Positions 1 to 8,351 of a DNA stretch of 64,000 nucleotides are shown here, in pieces. The notes under the pieces are model-generated. The model did not search any database. It worked only from the letters and a program-made list of their open reading frames with translations, and was not told the DNA's origin. The translations under genes and the position numbers were made by a program. The first letter of the stretch is position 1. Each line of letters starts with the position of its first letter. The DNA comes from an uncultured Bacteroidales bacterium. GTDB lineage: Bacteria > Bacteroidota > Bacteroidia > Bacteroidales > UBA932. Location: contig CAJOIQ010000008.1 in the NCBI GenBank assembly GCA_905234795.1, positions 1 through 64,000 on the forward strand, read 5' to 3'.

Positions 1-132
1 TATGAGCGCAATATATATCCACAGTCTACACCGTTGAATCGAAGTGATGCCCTATAAGCCAACTTCTTTCCAAACCATTTGGAAAATCCATAAGAATATG
101 TACAGATTTCCTTCGGAAAAACCAAGGCAAGT

Positions 133-909
133 TTATCTCCTTGCCAGCTTATAGGCTATAGCTCCCACGGCAATGGCCATGGCAAAGACAATGGCTTCCA
201 CGGCCACCATACCGGCCGATTTGCCCAGGACAACCGTGACGGCATCCACCAGAAAGTGAAGGAAAAAGGCGACGGGGAAAAGCCACAGCCATTTTCCGCC
301 GCGTCGAACAGCTGTCCACACTATGATGGAAAGACTAACCTGAAGAATAAGGGCCGAACACCGCTCCCACAGGCCCAGTAACACGGAACTGGCACCGAAG
401 GCTTCCAGCTGTGCGAACTGCGCCTGAATCTGGGCATAGTTATGTTCGGGAGCGGCAGCCATAAGAGTATCGGCCTGGCCGGAATTGATGAGGGCGGAGA
501 CCACCAGGTTGGAAATCATGGTGACACCGAAGAGAAGGATCATCTCGGCACCGCCATGGCCCAAACCATAACCCACGCCGGTGAGTGCGGTCCCGGGTTC
601 CTTTTTAAGAACGAACTTCATGGCCAGGAATCGGCCCGTCTCTTCAAACAGCGCAGCCATACAGCCGCCATAAAGTGCATAGTACCAGATGTTTCCTGTA
701 ATGCTGGCGCCGGAAGGGCCATTGAGGACTACCTGGTGCACCAGGGATTCCAGTACCAGGGCAAAGAGAATGAAAACACCGGCACCCACCAGGATGGGAG
801 TGGTCTTTACCTGATACTTCTTCACCAGCCACCAGCCCAGTAAAACAGGGGCCGCAATGCCCATCAGGGCGCCTGCGGCCATAGAAATCATCGCGCTGAC
901 GGGAACCAT
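133..909 (-). CDS. YhfC-family intramembrane metalloprotease-like membrane protein
   Basis: This 258-residue protein is almost entirely hydrophobic, with about seven predicted membrane segments. It carries two conserved polar motifs inside membrane helices, EETGR (residues 89-93) and GHGGAE (117-122), which are characteristic of the YhfC family of putative intramembrane proteases related to CPBP/PrsW enzymes. The glutamates and histidine of these motifs would form the active site. The substrate is unknown. It starts at the ATG on the complement of 907-909 and lies 3 bases downstream of thymidine kinase on the same strand, so the two are probably cotranscribed. The functional link between them is not obvious. 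The family call is good; catalytic activity is inferred. Confidence 0.8.
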   Translation of the reverse strand: MVPVSAMISMAAGALMGIAAPVLLGWWLVKKYQVKTTPILVGAGVFILFALVLESLVHQVVLNGPSGASITGNIWYYALYGGCMAALFEETGRFLAMKFVLKKEPGTALTGVGYGLGHGGAEMILLFGVTMISNLVVSALINSGQADTLMAAAPEHNYAQIQAQFAQLEAFGASSVLLGLWERCSALILQVSLSIIVWTAVRRGGKWLWLFPVAFFLHFLVDAVTVVLGKSAGMVAVEAIVFAMAIAVGAIAYKLARR

Positions 910-912
910 AGT

Positions 913-1491
913 CTAAGCTTTATCCTCTTCCAGGGCTTTCTGATAGCACTCCCGGCACAGAGGTTCGTAGGTGTCTTTCTCTCCCAGTACTACCAGTTTC
1001 TTGGAGGCAGACAGACGGTGGGAATGATTGGCCAGAGCGCCGCAGCGCACGCAGATGGCGTGGACTTTCTGCACATCCTCGGCAATGGCCATGAGGCCCG
1101 GCATGGGGCCGAACGGTTTGCCCAGATAATCGGTGTCCAGGCCGGCGATGATGACGCGCACACCGCGCTTGTTGGCCAGTTCCTGAACCACTTCGATGAT
1201 GGTATCGTCAAAGAACTGAGCCTCGTCAATACCGACTACCTGCACGTCGGGATCTATCTGGAGCATGCGGGAGGGCGATTTGATGGGGGTGCAGGAAATG
1301 CTGTGGGAATCGTGCGAGACCACGTCCAGTTCCGAATACCGGGTGTCGATGGTGGGCTTGAAAGTGGCGATTTTCTGCTTGGCAAACTGAGCACGTTTGA
1401 GCCTTCTGATGAGTTCTTCCGTTTTTCCGGAGAACATGGAGCCGCAAATCACTTCGATGCAGCCCGATTTTTTTGCATTTTCCAAAAACAT
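913..1491 (-). CDS. tdk: Thymidine kinase
   Basis: This cytosolic enzyme phosphorylates thymidine to dTMP in nucleoside salvage. At 192 residues it has the usual length of type II (TK1-like) kinases. The P-loop GSMFSGKT is at residues 17-24 and the Walker B/catalytic segment DEAQFFD at 89-95, with the catalytic glutamate at 90. Two Cys pairs in the C-terminal part (CVRC and CREC) form the structural zinc site, and a lasso/substrate region lies between them. It is first in a two-gene unit with the YhfC-like gene. The -7 motif TATATTTG on the complement of 1534-1541 lies about 45 bases upstream of the start and is divergent from the next gene. Confidence 0.95.
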   Translation of the reverse strand: MFLENAKKSGCIEVICGSMFSGKTEELIRRLKRAQFAKQKIATFKPTIDTRYSELDVVSHDSHSISCTPIKSPSRMLQIDPDVQVVGIDEAQFFDDTIIEVVQELANKRGVRVIIAGLDTDYLGKPFGPMPGLMAIAEDVQKVHAICVRCGALANHSHRLSASKKLVVLGEKDTYEPLCRECYQKALEEDKA

Positions 1492-1496
1492 TTCCG

Positions 1497-1541
1497 TAAC
1501 TTTGTTAGTTGAAGGAGGGATTCATTCCTTCCGCAAATATA
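1497..1541. promoter_or_regulatory. Divergent Bacteroidota-type promoters
   Basis: TAACTTTG at 1497-1504 matches the -7 consensus TAnnTTTG and points right, toward the gene at 1549. TATATTTG on the complement of 1534-1541 points left, toward tdk. The two face each other across 29 bases that contain GAAGGA and TCCTTC as an imperfect inverted repeat, so the two transcription starts probably overlap. Confidence 0.6.
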
Positions 1542-1548
1542 CAAAATT

Positions 1549-2199
1549 ATGGACAAAAGTGAACTGGATTTTCTGCTGGAATGCCAAAAAGAACTGGCTT
1601 CCCTGAAAGAGCGCATCGGAGTACTGGAAACACGCATTTCCGCCTTGCAGGAAAAGGTGGCCGAGGCACCTGCCGAAGTACCCGCCGAGGCCGATGAAGT
1701 GGACTTCACCGGTGTGGAAATCGGCATAGATGTTCCGGCCGATGTGGCCGTTCCCGAGGTAGAGACGGCCGAAGTATCCAACGAAGAACCCATTGACATT
1801 GAGCCGATTGCGGAATTGGAATCCACCCCTGTGGCGCCGGAACCTGTTGCCGTTGAGCCGGAACCTGTTGTTGCGGAAGTGACGGTCGATGCTCCTGCCG
1901 AGACTGCTCCGGCACCCGCCGCACCCGACGAAACCGCCAACCTTCCCTGGCGCAAAGACAATCCCGGCCTGATGGTGAAAAACATCCGCAGCGGCATTTC
2001 CCTGCTGGACCGTGCGCAGTTTATCGGCACGCTGTTCAAGGAGGATTTCGCCCTTTATGACAACACCATCGCCGCCCTTAACAGCATGGGCTCGCTGGAC
2101 GAAGCCGTCGCCTACATCAAGGCCAACTTCCCGCAGTGGAACCTGGGCTCCGACGTTGTGTACCGCTTTATGATGGCCGTCCGTAAAAAACTGGGATAG
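1549..2199 (+). CDS. Conserved hypothetical protein with coiled-coil N-terminus and acidic Pro/Ala/Val linker
   Basis: I do not recognise a named family. The 216-residue protein has a short heptad-like N-terminus (about residues 1-40, rich in Leu, Glu and Lys), a long acidic linker dominated by Glu, Val, Ala and Pro (about 41-128), and a compact C-terminal domain (about 130-216) that begins near NLPWRKDNPGL and ends in a basic RKKLG. No signal peptide or membrane segment is visible, so it is probably cytosolic. Its stop codon overlaps the GTG start of rsmI by one base, which suggests cotranscription and translational coupling. The -7 motif at 1497-1504 is its likely promoter. Function unknown. 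Confidence 0.8.
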   Translation: MDKSELDFLLECQKELASLKERIGVLETRISALQEKVAEAPAEVPAEADEVDFTGVEIGIDVPADVAVPEVETAEVSNEEPIDIEPIAELESTPVAPEPVAVEPEPVVAEVTVDAPAETAPAPAAPDETANLPWRKDNPGLMVKNIRSGISLLDRAQFIGTLFKEDFALYDNTIAALNSMGSLDEAVAYIKANFPQWNLGSDVVYRFMMAVRKKLG

Positions 2200-2915
2200 T
2201 GGCCGGCAAACTCTATATTGTTCCCACGCCCGTGGGTAATCTGGACGATATGACCCTGCGTGCCGTCAAGGTGCTGCAGGAATCCGATCTCATATTGGCC
2301 GAAGATACCCGCACATCTTCCGTACTGCTCAAGCACTACGACATTCACAAGCCGCTCCAGAGCCATCACAAGTTCAATGAGCACCAGACCGTGCAGCTGG
2401 TAAAGGAGCGCATCCTGGGAGGATTGAATGTGGCACTGGTGTCCGATGCCGGAACGCCGGGTATCTCAGACCCGGGCTTTTTACTCGCACGTACATGTGC
2501 CGATGAAGGCATTGAGGTTCAAACGCTTCCAGGCGCAACTGCATGCATTCCTGCGCTGGTTTCCAGCGGTCTTCCCTGTGACAGATTCGCCTTCGAAGGC
2601 TTCCTGCCGCAGAAGAAAGGCCGTCAAACCCATTTGCAGGAGCTCTCAAAGGAAACCCGCACCATGGTATTTTACGAAAGCCCGTACCGGCTGGTGAAAA
2701 CCCTGGAGCAGTTCATAGAGTTCTTCGGGCCCGACCGTCCTTGCTCCGTGGCCCGGGAAATATCCAAAGTACACGAGGAGCATAAACGCGGGACCCTGGC
2801 CGAAGTGGCCGATTGGTTCCGTGCGCATGAGCCCAAAGGAGAAATTGTCATAGTGGTGGGTGGGGCCCCGCCGGAAAAGAAAAAACGCCATGGCCCCGCA
2901 GAAGGAGAAGCGTAA
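2199..2915 (+). CDS. rsmI: 16S rRNA (cytidine(1402)-2'-O)-methyltransferase
   Basis: RsmI uses S-adenosylmethionine to 2'-O-methylate C1402 in the decoding centre of 16S rRNA. The protein begins LYIVPTPVGNLDDMTLRA, the family signature, followed by LILAEDTRTS (about residues 31-40) and the SAM-binding segment LVSDAGTPGISDPG (about 78-91), all typical of the tetrapyrrole-methylase fold. At 238 residues it is close to family size. The start is a GTG at 2199-2201 that overlaps the previous stop by one base; no ATG would keep the conserved N-terminus. The 3' end overlaps the next gene by 26 bases, so three genes (1549-3882) form one unit. Confidence 0.93.
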   Translation: MAGKLYIVPTPVGNLDDMTLRAVKVLQESDLILAEDTRTSSVLLKHYDIHKPLQSHHKFNEHQTVQLVKERILGGLNVALVSDAGTPGISDPGFLLARTCADEGIEVQTLPGATACIPALVSSGLPCDRFAFEGFLPQKKGRQTHLQELSKETRTMVFYESPYRLVKTLEQFIEFFGPDRPCSVAREISKVHEEHKRGTLAEVADWFRAHEPKGEIVIVVGGAPPEKKKRHGPAEGEA

Positions 2916-3882
2916 CGGCCTGTCGGCCAGTTTCATCACGGGCGCTATTGCCCTGGTATTCCTGATTATCGGTTATCAAGTAGCTTTGTTTGTGCACAAG
3001 GCCGCCGTCACGCGTCTGGTTGCCAACCGCGACCAACCCGATACCGTTTTTATCTATATATCGGAGGAGAACATTTCTTCCGTCACTGATATGAGGGCCG
3101 ATGTTCCGGAAGAAATGTTCTCCTCCGAAGATATTGCGGCCGAAGGAGATGCTGCCGGTTTTTCCGACGGCATCGGCCATCAATTTAGCCGGCGAAAAAC
3201 CGGCACATCTCCGAAGGCCATCAGGAAAAACGCTCAGCATAGCACCCAGGCGGTGAAGGTGCGGGAGAAGGCTGTTCCCCGGCGGGTGGAGAGCTTCCGT
3301 TTCAACCCCAACACCGTGAGCCTGGAGGACCTTCAGCGGCTGGGATTCAGTGAGAAGCAGGCCGAAGCCATCGACAATTATCGGCAGAAGGGCGGACGGT
3401 TCCGGCGGCCTTCGGACTTTGCCAAAAGCTACGTGGTGGCCGATTCCGTCTTTGACCGCCTGGCCCCCTTTATCGAGATTCCGCGGGTCGATATCAACAG
3501 GGCCGACAGTGTGGCGCTGCTGGATTTGCCGGGCATCGGCCCGTTCTTCGCCGGCAAAATGGTGCAGTACCGCCGGCAACTGAGAGGCTATTCCACGGTA
3601 GAACAACTGTTGGAAATATGGCACTTCGATGCCGATAAACTGGAGGGCATGAGGGACCTGATAACCTGTTCACCGCCAAGCCCTTATCCCATCTGGACTT
3701 TGCCGGAGGACTCCCTTTCCCGCCATCCGCACATCTCCCGTGCCGAAGCCCACAGCATCGTGCTTTACCGGCAGCACCACGCTCCGGAAGAATGTACGCT
3801 GGAAGGCCTGCAAAAAGCCGGCGTGCTCTCCAAAGAGCATTTTCAGCGACTATCCCTGTGTAGGTTGGAAAGACCAGAATGA
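2890..3882 (+). CDS. Membrane-anchored helix-hairpin-helix (ComEA-like) protein carrying two palindromic insertions
   Basis: The ATG at 2890 gives a 330-residue protein. One membrane segment lies near residues 14-34, followed by a low-complexity linker, then a tandem of helix-hairpin-helix units: one near 140-185, a second around LLDLPGIGPFFAGKM (about 208-222), and a third more diverged near the C-terminus. HhH units bind DNA non-specifically. ComEA-like proteins with this layout anchor DNA at the membrane during uptake, but the role here is an inference. Residues 58-80 and 86-108 of the linker are encoded by two long perfect or near-perfect palindromes (separate entries) that appear to be insertions. 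The gene overlaps rsmI by 26 bases. Confidence 0.8.
   Translation: MAPQKEKRNGLSASFITGAIALVFLIIGYQVALFVHKAAVTRLVANRDQPDTVFIYISEENISSVTDMRADVPEEMFSSEDIAAEGDAAGFSDGIGHQFSRRKTGTSPKAIRKNAQHSTQAVKVREKAVPRRVESFRFNPNTVSLEDLQRLGFSEKQAEAIDNYRQKGGRFRRPSDFAKSYVVADSVFDRLAPFIEIPRVDINRADSVALLDLPGIGPFFAGKMVQYRRQLRGYSTVEQLLEIWHFDADKLEGMRDLITCSPPSPYPIWTLPEDSLSRHPHISRAEAHSIVLYRQHHAPEECTLEGLQKAGVLSKEHFQRLSLCRLERPE
3061..3128 (+). repeat. Coding palindromic element 1 (22-bp perfect stem, 24-base conserved loop)
   Basis: Bases 3061-3082 and 3107-3128 are exact reverse complements of each other (22 of 22). They enclose a 24-base loop (3083-3106) that contains ATGAGGGCCGATGTTC. The loop matches that of the element at 32952-33017 at 22 of 24 positions, although the stems differ. 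The element is read through in frame and encodes residues 58-80 of the helix-hairpin-helix protein. Read on the opposite strand it gives RNIGPHISDG, against RNIGPHFSDG encoded in pcrA. Confidence 0.85.
3145..3212 (-). repeat. Coding palindromic element 2 (19-bp stem, 29-base loop, inverted relative to element 1)
   Basis: Bases 3145-3164 and 3194-3212 are reverse complements apart from one extra C in the left arm. The loop (3165-3193), read on the minus strand, contains CTAAATTGATGGCCGATG, which resembles CTAAAATGAGGGCCGATG in the pcrA element. It therefore looks like a relative of element 1 in opposite orientation. It encodes residues 86-108 of the helix-hairpin-helix protein without breaking the frame. 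Confidence 0.7.
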
Positions 3883-3894
3883 TGGTTTATGAAA

Positions 3895-4007
3895 CTGTGC
3901 AAGGTTGGCTAAAAAGCGACCATCCTTGCACAGTCAATCTGGTATCTAGGCCATTATATGGCCATTTGGATGTTCAAGGTTAGTAGCTCAAAAACCAACC
4001 TTGAACA
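3895..4007. terminator. Three hairpins between convergent genes
   Basis: The gap between the helix-hairpin-helix gene and recA holds three inverted repeats. The first pairs CTGTGCAAGGTTGG (3895-3908) with CCATCCTTGCACAG (3920-3933). The second is GGCCAT/ATGGCC at 3949-3963. The third pairs TGTTCAAGGTT (3971-3981) with AACCTTGAACA (3997-4007). They probably end transcription from both sides, although none has a long T run. Confidence 0.5.
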
Positions 4008-4012
4008 AAATG

Positions 4013-5035
4013 TTAGTCCTGCACGGAAGTGAGGGCGGTGCGGATCTTGGCCTCGATTTCCTCGGCCAGTTCCACGTTGTCCAGCATGAGCTGCTTGGTG
4101 GCTTCACGGCCCTGGGCCAGTTTGTTTTCTCCGTAGCTGAACCAGGAGCCGCTCTTCTGGATAATGCCCAGTTCCACGCCCAGGTCCACGATTTCACCAC
4201 TGCGGGAGATACCCTCACCGAAAACGATGTCGAATTCGGCCTTCTTGAAAGGCGGAGCCATCTTGTTCTTGACCACCTTAACCTTGACGTGGTTGCCCAG
4301 GGCTTCGTCACCGTCCTTGATTTGGGTGGTGCGGCGGATGTCCAGGCGCACGGAAGCATAGAACTTGAGGGCGTTTCCGCCGGTGGTGGTTTCCGGGTTG
4401 CCGAACATCACGCCAATCTTCTCACGAAGCTGGTTGATGAAGATGCAACATGTACCCGTTTTGGAGATATTGGCAGTGAGTTTGCGAAGGGCCTGGCTCA
4501 TGAGTCGGGCCTGAAGGCCTACTTTATTGTCTCCCATTTCCCCCTCAATCTCTGCCCTGGGCGTAAGGGCCGCGACAGAGTCGATGACCACGATGTCCAG
4601 CGCGCCGCTGCGGATGAGATTGTCGGCAATCTCCAGGGCCTGCTCCCCATTATCGGGCTGGGAAATGAGCAGGGTGTCCAGGTCTACGCCCAGGGATTTG
4701 GCATAGCTGCGGTCGAAGGCGTGCTCGGCATCGATGATGGCTGCAATGCCGCCGGCTTTCTGGGCCTGGGCGATGGCATGGATGGCCAGGGTGGTTTTAC
4801 CGGAGCTCTCCGGGCCGTAGATCTCTATGATGCGGCCTTTGGGATATCCGCCGATACCCAGGGCATGGTCCAGGGAAATGGAACCGCTGGGGATAACCTG
4901 GGATGCGTCCCATTCCGGCTGGTCTCCCAGTTTCATGATGGTACCTTTACCGTAGTCTTTCTCAATTTTGTCGATGGTTGCCTGGAGTGCCTTAAGCTTG
5001 GCGGCTCCCAGAGCATCTGCTGCTTCTTTTGCCAT
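4013..5035 (-). CDS. recA: Recombinase RecA
   Basis: RecA forms nucleoprotein filaments on single-stranded DNA, catalyses strand exchange and stimulates LexA-type self-cleavage. The chosen start (complement of 5033-5035) gives 340 residues beginning [11 protein letters not shown] longer in-frame start 13 codons upstream is rejected because it adds a non-conserved leader. Walker A GPESSGKT is at residues 74-81. Walker B ([11 protein letters not shown]) and the loop-2 region ([20 protein letters not shown]) are intact. The C-terminus is short and acidic, as in other Bacteroidota. It is monocistronic, with a -7 TATCTTTG on the complement of 5124-5131. Confidence 0.97.
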   Translation of the reverse strand: MAKEAADALGAAKLKALQATIDKIEKDYGKGTIMKLGDQPEWDASQVIPSGSISLDHALGIGGYPKGRIIEIYGPESSGKTTLAIHAIAQAQKAGGIAAIIDAEHAFDRSYAKSLGVDLDTLLISQPDNGEQALEIADNLIRSGALDIVVIDSVAALTPRAEIEGEMGDNKVGLQARLMSQALRKLTANISKTGTCCIFINQLREKIGVMFGNPETTTGGNALKFYASVRLDIRRTTQIKDGDEALGNHVKVKVVKNKMAPPFKKAEFDIVFGEGISRSGEIVDLGVELGIIQKSGSWFSYGENKLAQGREATKQLMLDNVELAEEIEAKIRTALTSVQD

Positions 5036-5123
5036 AATACTAAATCTAAGTGCGGGCGTCCTGTAATGCCGCATCTACAAAGTTATGAAAATCTCCCGTA
5101 AAAACCAATTCATTTTTACGCTG

Positions 5124-5131
5124 CAAAGATA
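5124..5131 (-). promoter_or_regulatory. recA promoter -7 element
   Basis: TATCTTTG on the minus strand matches TAnnTTTG exactly and lies 88 bases upstream of the recA start. I see no obvious LexA-type palindrome around it. Confidence 0.5.
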
Positions 5132-5224
5132 CAGCCACCTTGTGCCAAACCATTGCCAAATAAAAAAAGAATAATAAATCCTAAAAAGAAACTATCAAAC
5201 ACTTGTTTCTTGCAAAATAATGCC

Positions 5225-5311
5225 TATATTTGCAACGAAGTTTTTCATAGTTTAAGTTTAGGTTAAGTAACCGGTCCCTCGCAGAGATTGCGAAGGGCCG
5301 GTGAATTTTAT
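5225..5311 (+). ncRNA. Possible small transcript between recA and glnA
   Basis: A perfect -7 motif TATATTTG (5225-5232) points right, into a region with no gene on the plus strand. About 40 bases later a strong hairpin, ACCGGTCCCTCGC (5270-5282) with GCGAAGGGCCGGT (5290-5302), is followed by a short T-rich stretch. This is the layout of a small RNA of roughly 70 bases. Alternatively the hairpin only terminates glnA transcripts arriving from the right and the promoter motif is fortuitous. Confidence 0.3.
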
Positions 5312-5323
5312 GACTAAAAAGTC

Positions 5324-6838
5324 CTATCCGCAATAGAAATACTGCGCTACAAGCCGTCTCATTAGTTTAGTATCGTTACGGGCTTCGTGGTGCAGATGGG
5401 CGTCGTTATGGGAACGGAGGGCCTTGATGATGCCATCGATCATGCGCGGACGGAAGACATCGGCCTGCTCATAAACATCGCGTACAGCCTCCAGACAGTC
5501 GGCACTTTCCGTGCAGCAGGTGGGCAGCTGCTCCAGCGTGGCCAGGCGGGCGGCATTCTCGCTCTTGTGGATATCCATGTCCACATAAGTGTCGGCAGCC
5601 AGTTTCAGGGCTTCTTCCTTAGGCATTTCCAGGCCGATACGGGCCGCCACGCAAAGGCCGGCCATCAGCTGGTAAATATCGGCGCTGCAGTCCGGACTGC
5701 GCATCTCGAACGTCTGCTTGGCGGTGGTGTCGTGCTCGGCCGACGCCTCCTGCGGATTGGCGCTGTGGCACATGTCGGTTCCGGAACTCCAGCCCAGCGG
5801 CACGCGTACCAGCGCGCTGCGGTTGCAGTCTCCCCAGCACACATTGGTGGGAGCTTCCTGGTGCGGCACCAGACGGAAATAGGAAGTAGGATTCTTGTTG
5901 CCGAAGGCCGTGATGGACGGGGCCATCTTCATGAGGCCCGCAATGGCGCGGCGGGCTTCCTCGGAGAGTTTGCCGTCGGCACCCAGGGTGGCGTTGCGGC
6001 CATCCTTCATCAGGCGCATGTGGATGTGCATGCCGCTTCCGGCCTTTCCCGTGGTGATCTTGGGCGCAAAGCTCACGTCCAGGCCATATTTGTAGGCCAG
6101 GTTGCGAATGACCCATTTGGCCAGCAGCAGTTGGTCGGCGGCCGTTTCCACGGGGCACGGGAGGAACTCGATCTCGTTCTGCTCATACACCTTTCCGTCC
6201 AGGGTGAAGTTACCCACCTCGGAGTGGCCGTACTTGATTTGGCCGCCGGTTTTGGCCACGTGGTCCATACAGGCGCGGCGGAAGTCGTTCAGCTTGGCAA
6301 AGGGCTCGCTCTCATGGTAGCCCTTCTGGTCCGTGGCGGGGAACAGCGGATCCTCGTCCGTAATCACGTAGTATTCCAGTTCTCCCATGGCCTCGAACTG
6401 CATGCTCGTGGATGCCTCGAAGGCTTTCTCGGCCCGCATCAAAGTGGCGTGCGGAGCACAGTCGAAGGGCTGGCCGCTCTTGTCAAAGAAGCTGCACAGG
6501 AAGCACAGGGTGGGAATCTCGTTGAAAGGATCCACAAAGGCGGTGCGGTAACGCGGAATTACGTAAAGGTCGCTGTTTCCGGCCTCGATAAAAGAAGGAA
6601 ACAGGCTGGAGCCGTCTACGCGCTCCCCTTCCGTGAGGATGGTCTCGGCGTAGGCCAGGCTGTTCACCGTGAAATTAAGGGTTTTCACGCGCCCGTCCTC
6701 GGCGGGGTACATGAAATCAATCATCCGGATGCCTTTTTCGCTAACGAATCTTAGCAAATCGGCCCTGGTAAAATCCAAGGGCCGTTTTTGGAGGTAGGCA
6801 ATAACCTCGTTCGGGTTAAGTGCTATTAATTTGTCCAT
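5324..6838 (-). CDS. glnA: Glutamine synthetase
   Basis: This enzyme makes glutamine from glutamate, ammonia and ATP. The ATG on the complement of 6836-6838 gives 504 residues; a longer open frame runs into the tRNA-Gly gene and is rejected. The order of motifs is that of a class I enzyme: an N-terminal beta-grasp domain, the metal-binding ELEYYV segment, the GKAGSGMHIHMR segment that lines the active site, and the ATP-site NPTSYFRLVP followed by an R-rich stretch. It is longer than the E. coli enzyme and belongs to the roughly 500-residue variant found in Bacteroidota. It lies 7 bases downstream of tRNA-Gly, so the two probably share the promoter at 6931-6938. Confidence 0.93.
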   Translation of the reverse strand: MDKLIALNPNEVIAYLQKRPLDFTRADLLRFVSEKGIRMIDFMYPAEDGRVKTLNFTVNSLAYAETILTEGERVDGSSLFPSFIEAGNSDLYVIPRYRTAFVDPFNEIPTLCFLCSFFDKSGQPFDCAPHATLMRAEKAFEASTSMQFEAMGELEYYVITDEDPLFPATDQKGYHESEPFAKLNDFRRACMDHVAKTGGQIKYGHSEVGNFTLDGKVYEQNEIEFLPCPVETAADQLLLAKWVIRNLAYKYGLDVSFAPKITTGKAGSGMHIHMRLMKDGRNATLGADGKLSEEARRAIAGLMKMAPSITAFGNKNPTSYFRLVPHQEAPTNVCWGDCNRSALVRVPLGWSSGTDMCHSANPQEASAEHDTTAKQTFEMRSPDCSADIYQLMAGLCVAARIGLEMPKEEALKLAADTYVDMDIHKSENAARLATLEQLPTCCTESADCLEAVRDVYEQADVFRPRMIDGIIKALRSHNDAHLHHEARNDTKLMRRLVAQYFYCG

Positions 6839-6845
6839 ATGTGTG

Positions 6846-6918
6846 AGCGAGATACGAGTCTCGAACTCGCGACCTTCGGCTTGGGAAGCCAACGCTCTAC
6901 CAACTGAGCTAATCTCGC
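6846..6918 (-). tRNA. tRNA-Gly (anticodon CCC)
   Basis: On the minus strand the acceptor GCGAGAT (6912-6918) pairs with ATCTCGC, the D arm is GCTCAGTTGGTAGAGC, and the anticodon loop TTCCCAA gives anticodon CCC (codon GGG). The T arm contains TTCGAGA and the discriminator is T. The length is 73 bases and CCA is not encoded. Confidence 0.95.
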
Positions 6919-6930
6919 TTATCGGGATTA

Positions 6931-6958
6931 CAAATATAGCGCTTTTTTCTTAACTTTG
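6931..6958. promoter_or_regulatory. Divergent promoters for tRNA-Gly/glnA and hisS
   Basis: TATATTTG on the complement of 6931-6938 drives tRNA-Gly and glnA leftward. TAACTTTG at 6951-6958 drives hisS rightward, only 16 bases before its ATG, which implies a very short hisS leader. The two -7 elements are 12 bases apart and back to back. Confidence 0.65.
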
Positions 6959-6974
6959 CAGAAATTTAGAAGAA

Positions 6975-8351
6975 ATGTCCATCCAGAAACCTTCCATTCC
7001 AAAGGGAACGCGGGACTTCGGCCAAAAGGAGATGGCCCGCCGCAACTACATATTCAGCACCATCCGCAGCGTCTTCCTCACCTATGGGTATCAGGAAATC
7101 CAGACGCCTGCCATGGAGAACCTGTCCACTCTGCTGGGCAAGTATGGGGAGGAAGGAGACAAACTGCTGTTCCGCATCCTTAATTCCGGGGACGCCTTTG
7201 CCGACGTGGACTTCTCCAAGCCCCTCACCTCCCAGGTGTGCGAAAAAGGCCTCCGCTATGACCTCACGGTCCCCTTCGCCCGGTACGTGGTGCAGCATCA
7301 GAGCGACATTTCCTTCCCCTTCAAGCGCTTCCAGATCCAACCCGTCTGGCGGGCCGACCGTCCCCAGAAAGGCCGCTACCGTGAATTCTACCAGTGCGAC
7401 GTGGACGTTATCGGCAGCCGAAGCCAGGTGAACGAACTGGAGCTGGTGCAGATGGTGGACACCGTCTTTGCCAAACTGGGCGTGCGCGTGGGCATCCACA
7501 TCAACAACCGCAAGGTCCTCACGGGCTTCGCCGAGATTGCCGGCGCCCCCGACAAAGTGGTGGACATCACCGTCGCCATCGACAAGCTGGATAAAATCGG
7601 CCTGGACAAAGTAAAGGAAGAGATGGCCGATAAAGGTTTGTCCGCCGATGGAATAGCCGTCATCGAGCAAATCCTGTCCCTGCAAGGCGGCTTTGCCGAT
7701 AAGCTGGCGGCCATGCGCGGGCTTTTCCAGGGCGGAAGCGCCAGCGGCGTGGTCTCGGAGACCGGCCTCAAGGGCCTGGAGGAGCTGGAGGAGCTGTTCG
7801 GGCTCATCGGCGCCGCCGGAGTATCGGCACCCGTCCATATGGACCTCTCCCTGGCCCGCGGCCTCAACTACTACACCGGCGCCATCTTCGAAGTAAAGGC
7901 GCTGGACTGGGAAATCGGCAGCATCTGCGGCGGTGGCCGATACGACAACCTCACCGGCATCTTCGGCCTGCCGGATCTCTCCGGCGTGGGCATTTCCTTC
8001 GGCGCCGACCGCATCTACGATGTCCTTACCGGCCTGGAACTCTTCCCCGCCAGCCTGGAGCAGTCCACTACCCTGCTCTTCGCCGTCATGGGTGCCGATG
8101 AACTCCGCTACGTCCTGCCCGTGGCTGCACAGCTGCGCGCCGCCGGCGTGGCCGTGGAAGTTTACCCGGAGGCCACCAAGCTCAAGAAACAGTTCGACTA
8201 TGCCGACAAAAAAGGCATCCCGTTCATCTCCATCAACGGGTCGTCCGAGATTGAAGCCGGCACCGTAAACATCAAGAATCTGGTCTCCGGAGAACAGAAA
8301 GCCTTCCCCGCCGCCAGCCTGCAACAGATCTTAGCCTTTATTCGTAAGTAA
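6975..8351 (+). CDS. hisS: Histidine--tRNA ligase
   Basis: HisRS charges tRNA-His. The 458-residue protein is of normal length for the class II homodimeric enzyme. The sequence starts at SIPKGTRDF, the conserved N-terminal signature. Motif 2 is seen at [16 protein letters not shown], the histidine-specific HisA segment at [13 protein letters not shown], and motif 3 near GISFGADRI. The C-terminal anticodon-binding domain follows. The gene overlaps the convergent transglutaminase-like gene by 14 bases at its 3' end. Confidence 0.95.
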   Translation: MSIQKPSIPKGTRDFGQKEMARRNYIFSTIRSVFLTYGYQEIQTPAMENLSTLLGKYGEEGDKLLFRILNSGDAFADVDFSKPLTSQVCEKGLRYDLTVPFARYVVQHQSDISFPFKRFQIQPVWRADRPQKGRYREFYQCDVDVIGSRSQVNELELVQMVDTVFAKLGVRVGIHINNRKVLTGFAEIAGAPDKVVDITVAIDKLDKIGLDKVKEEMADKGLSADGIAVIEQILSLQGGFADKLAAMRGLFQGGSASGVVSETGLKGLEELEELFGLIGAAGVSAPVHMDLSLARGLNYYTGAIFEVKALDWEIGSICGGGRYDNLTGIFGLPDLSGVGISFGADRIYDVLTGLELFPASLEQSTTLLFAVMGADELRYVLPVAAQLRAAGVAVEVYPEATKLKKQFDYADKKGIPFISINGSSEIEAGTVNIKNLVSGEQKAFPAASLQQILAFIRK

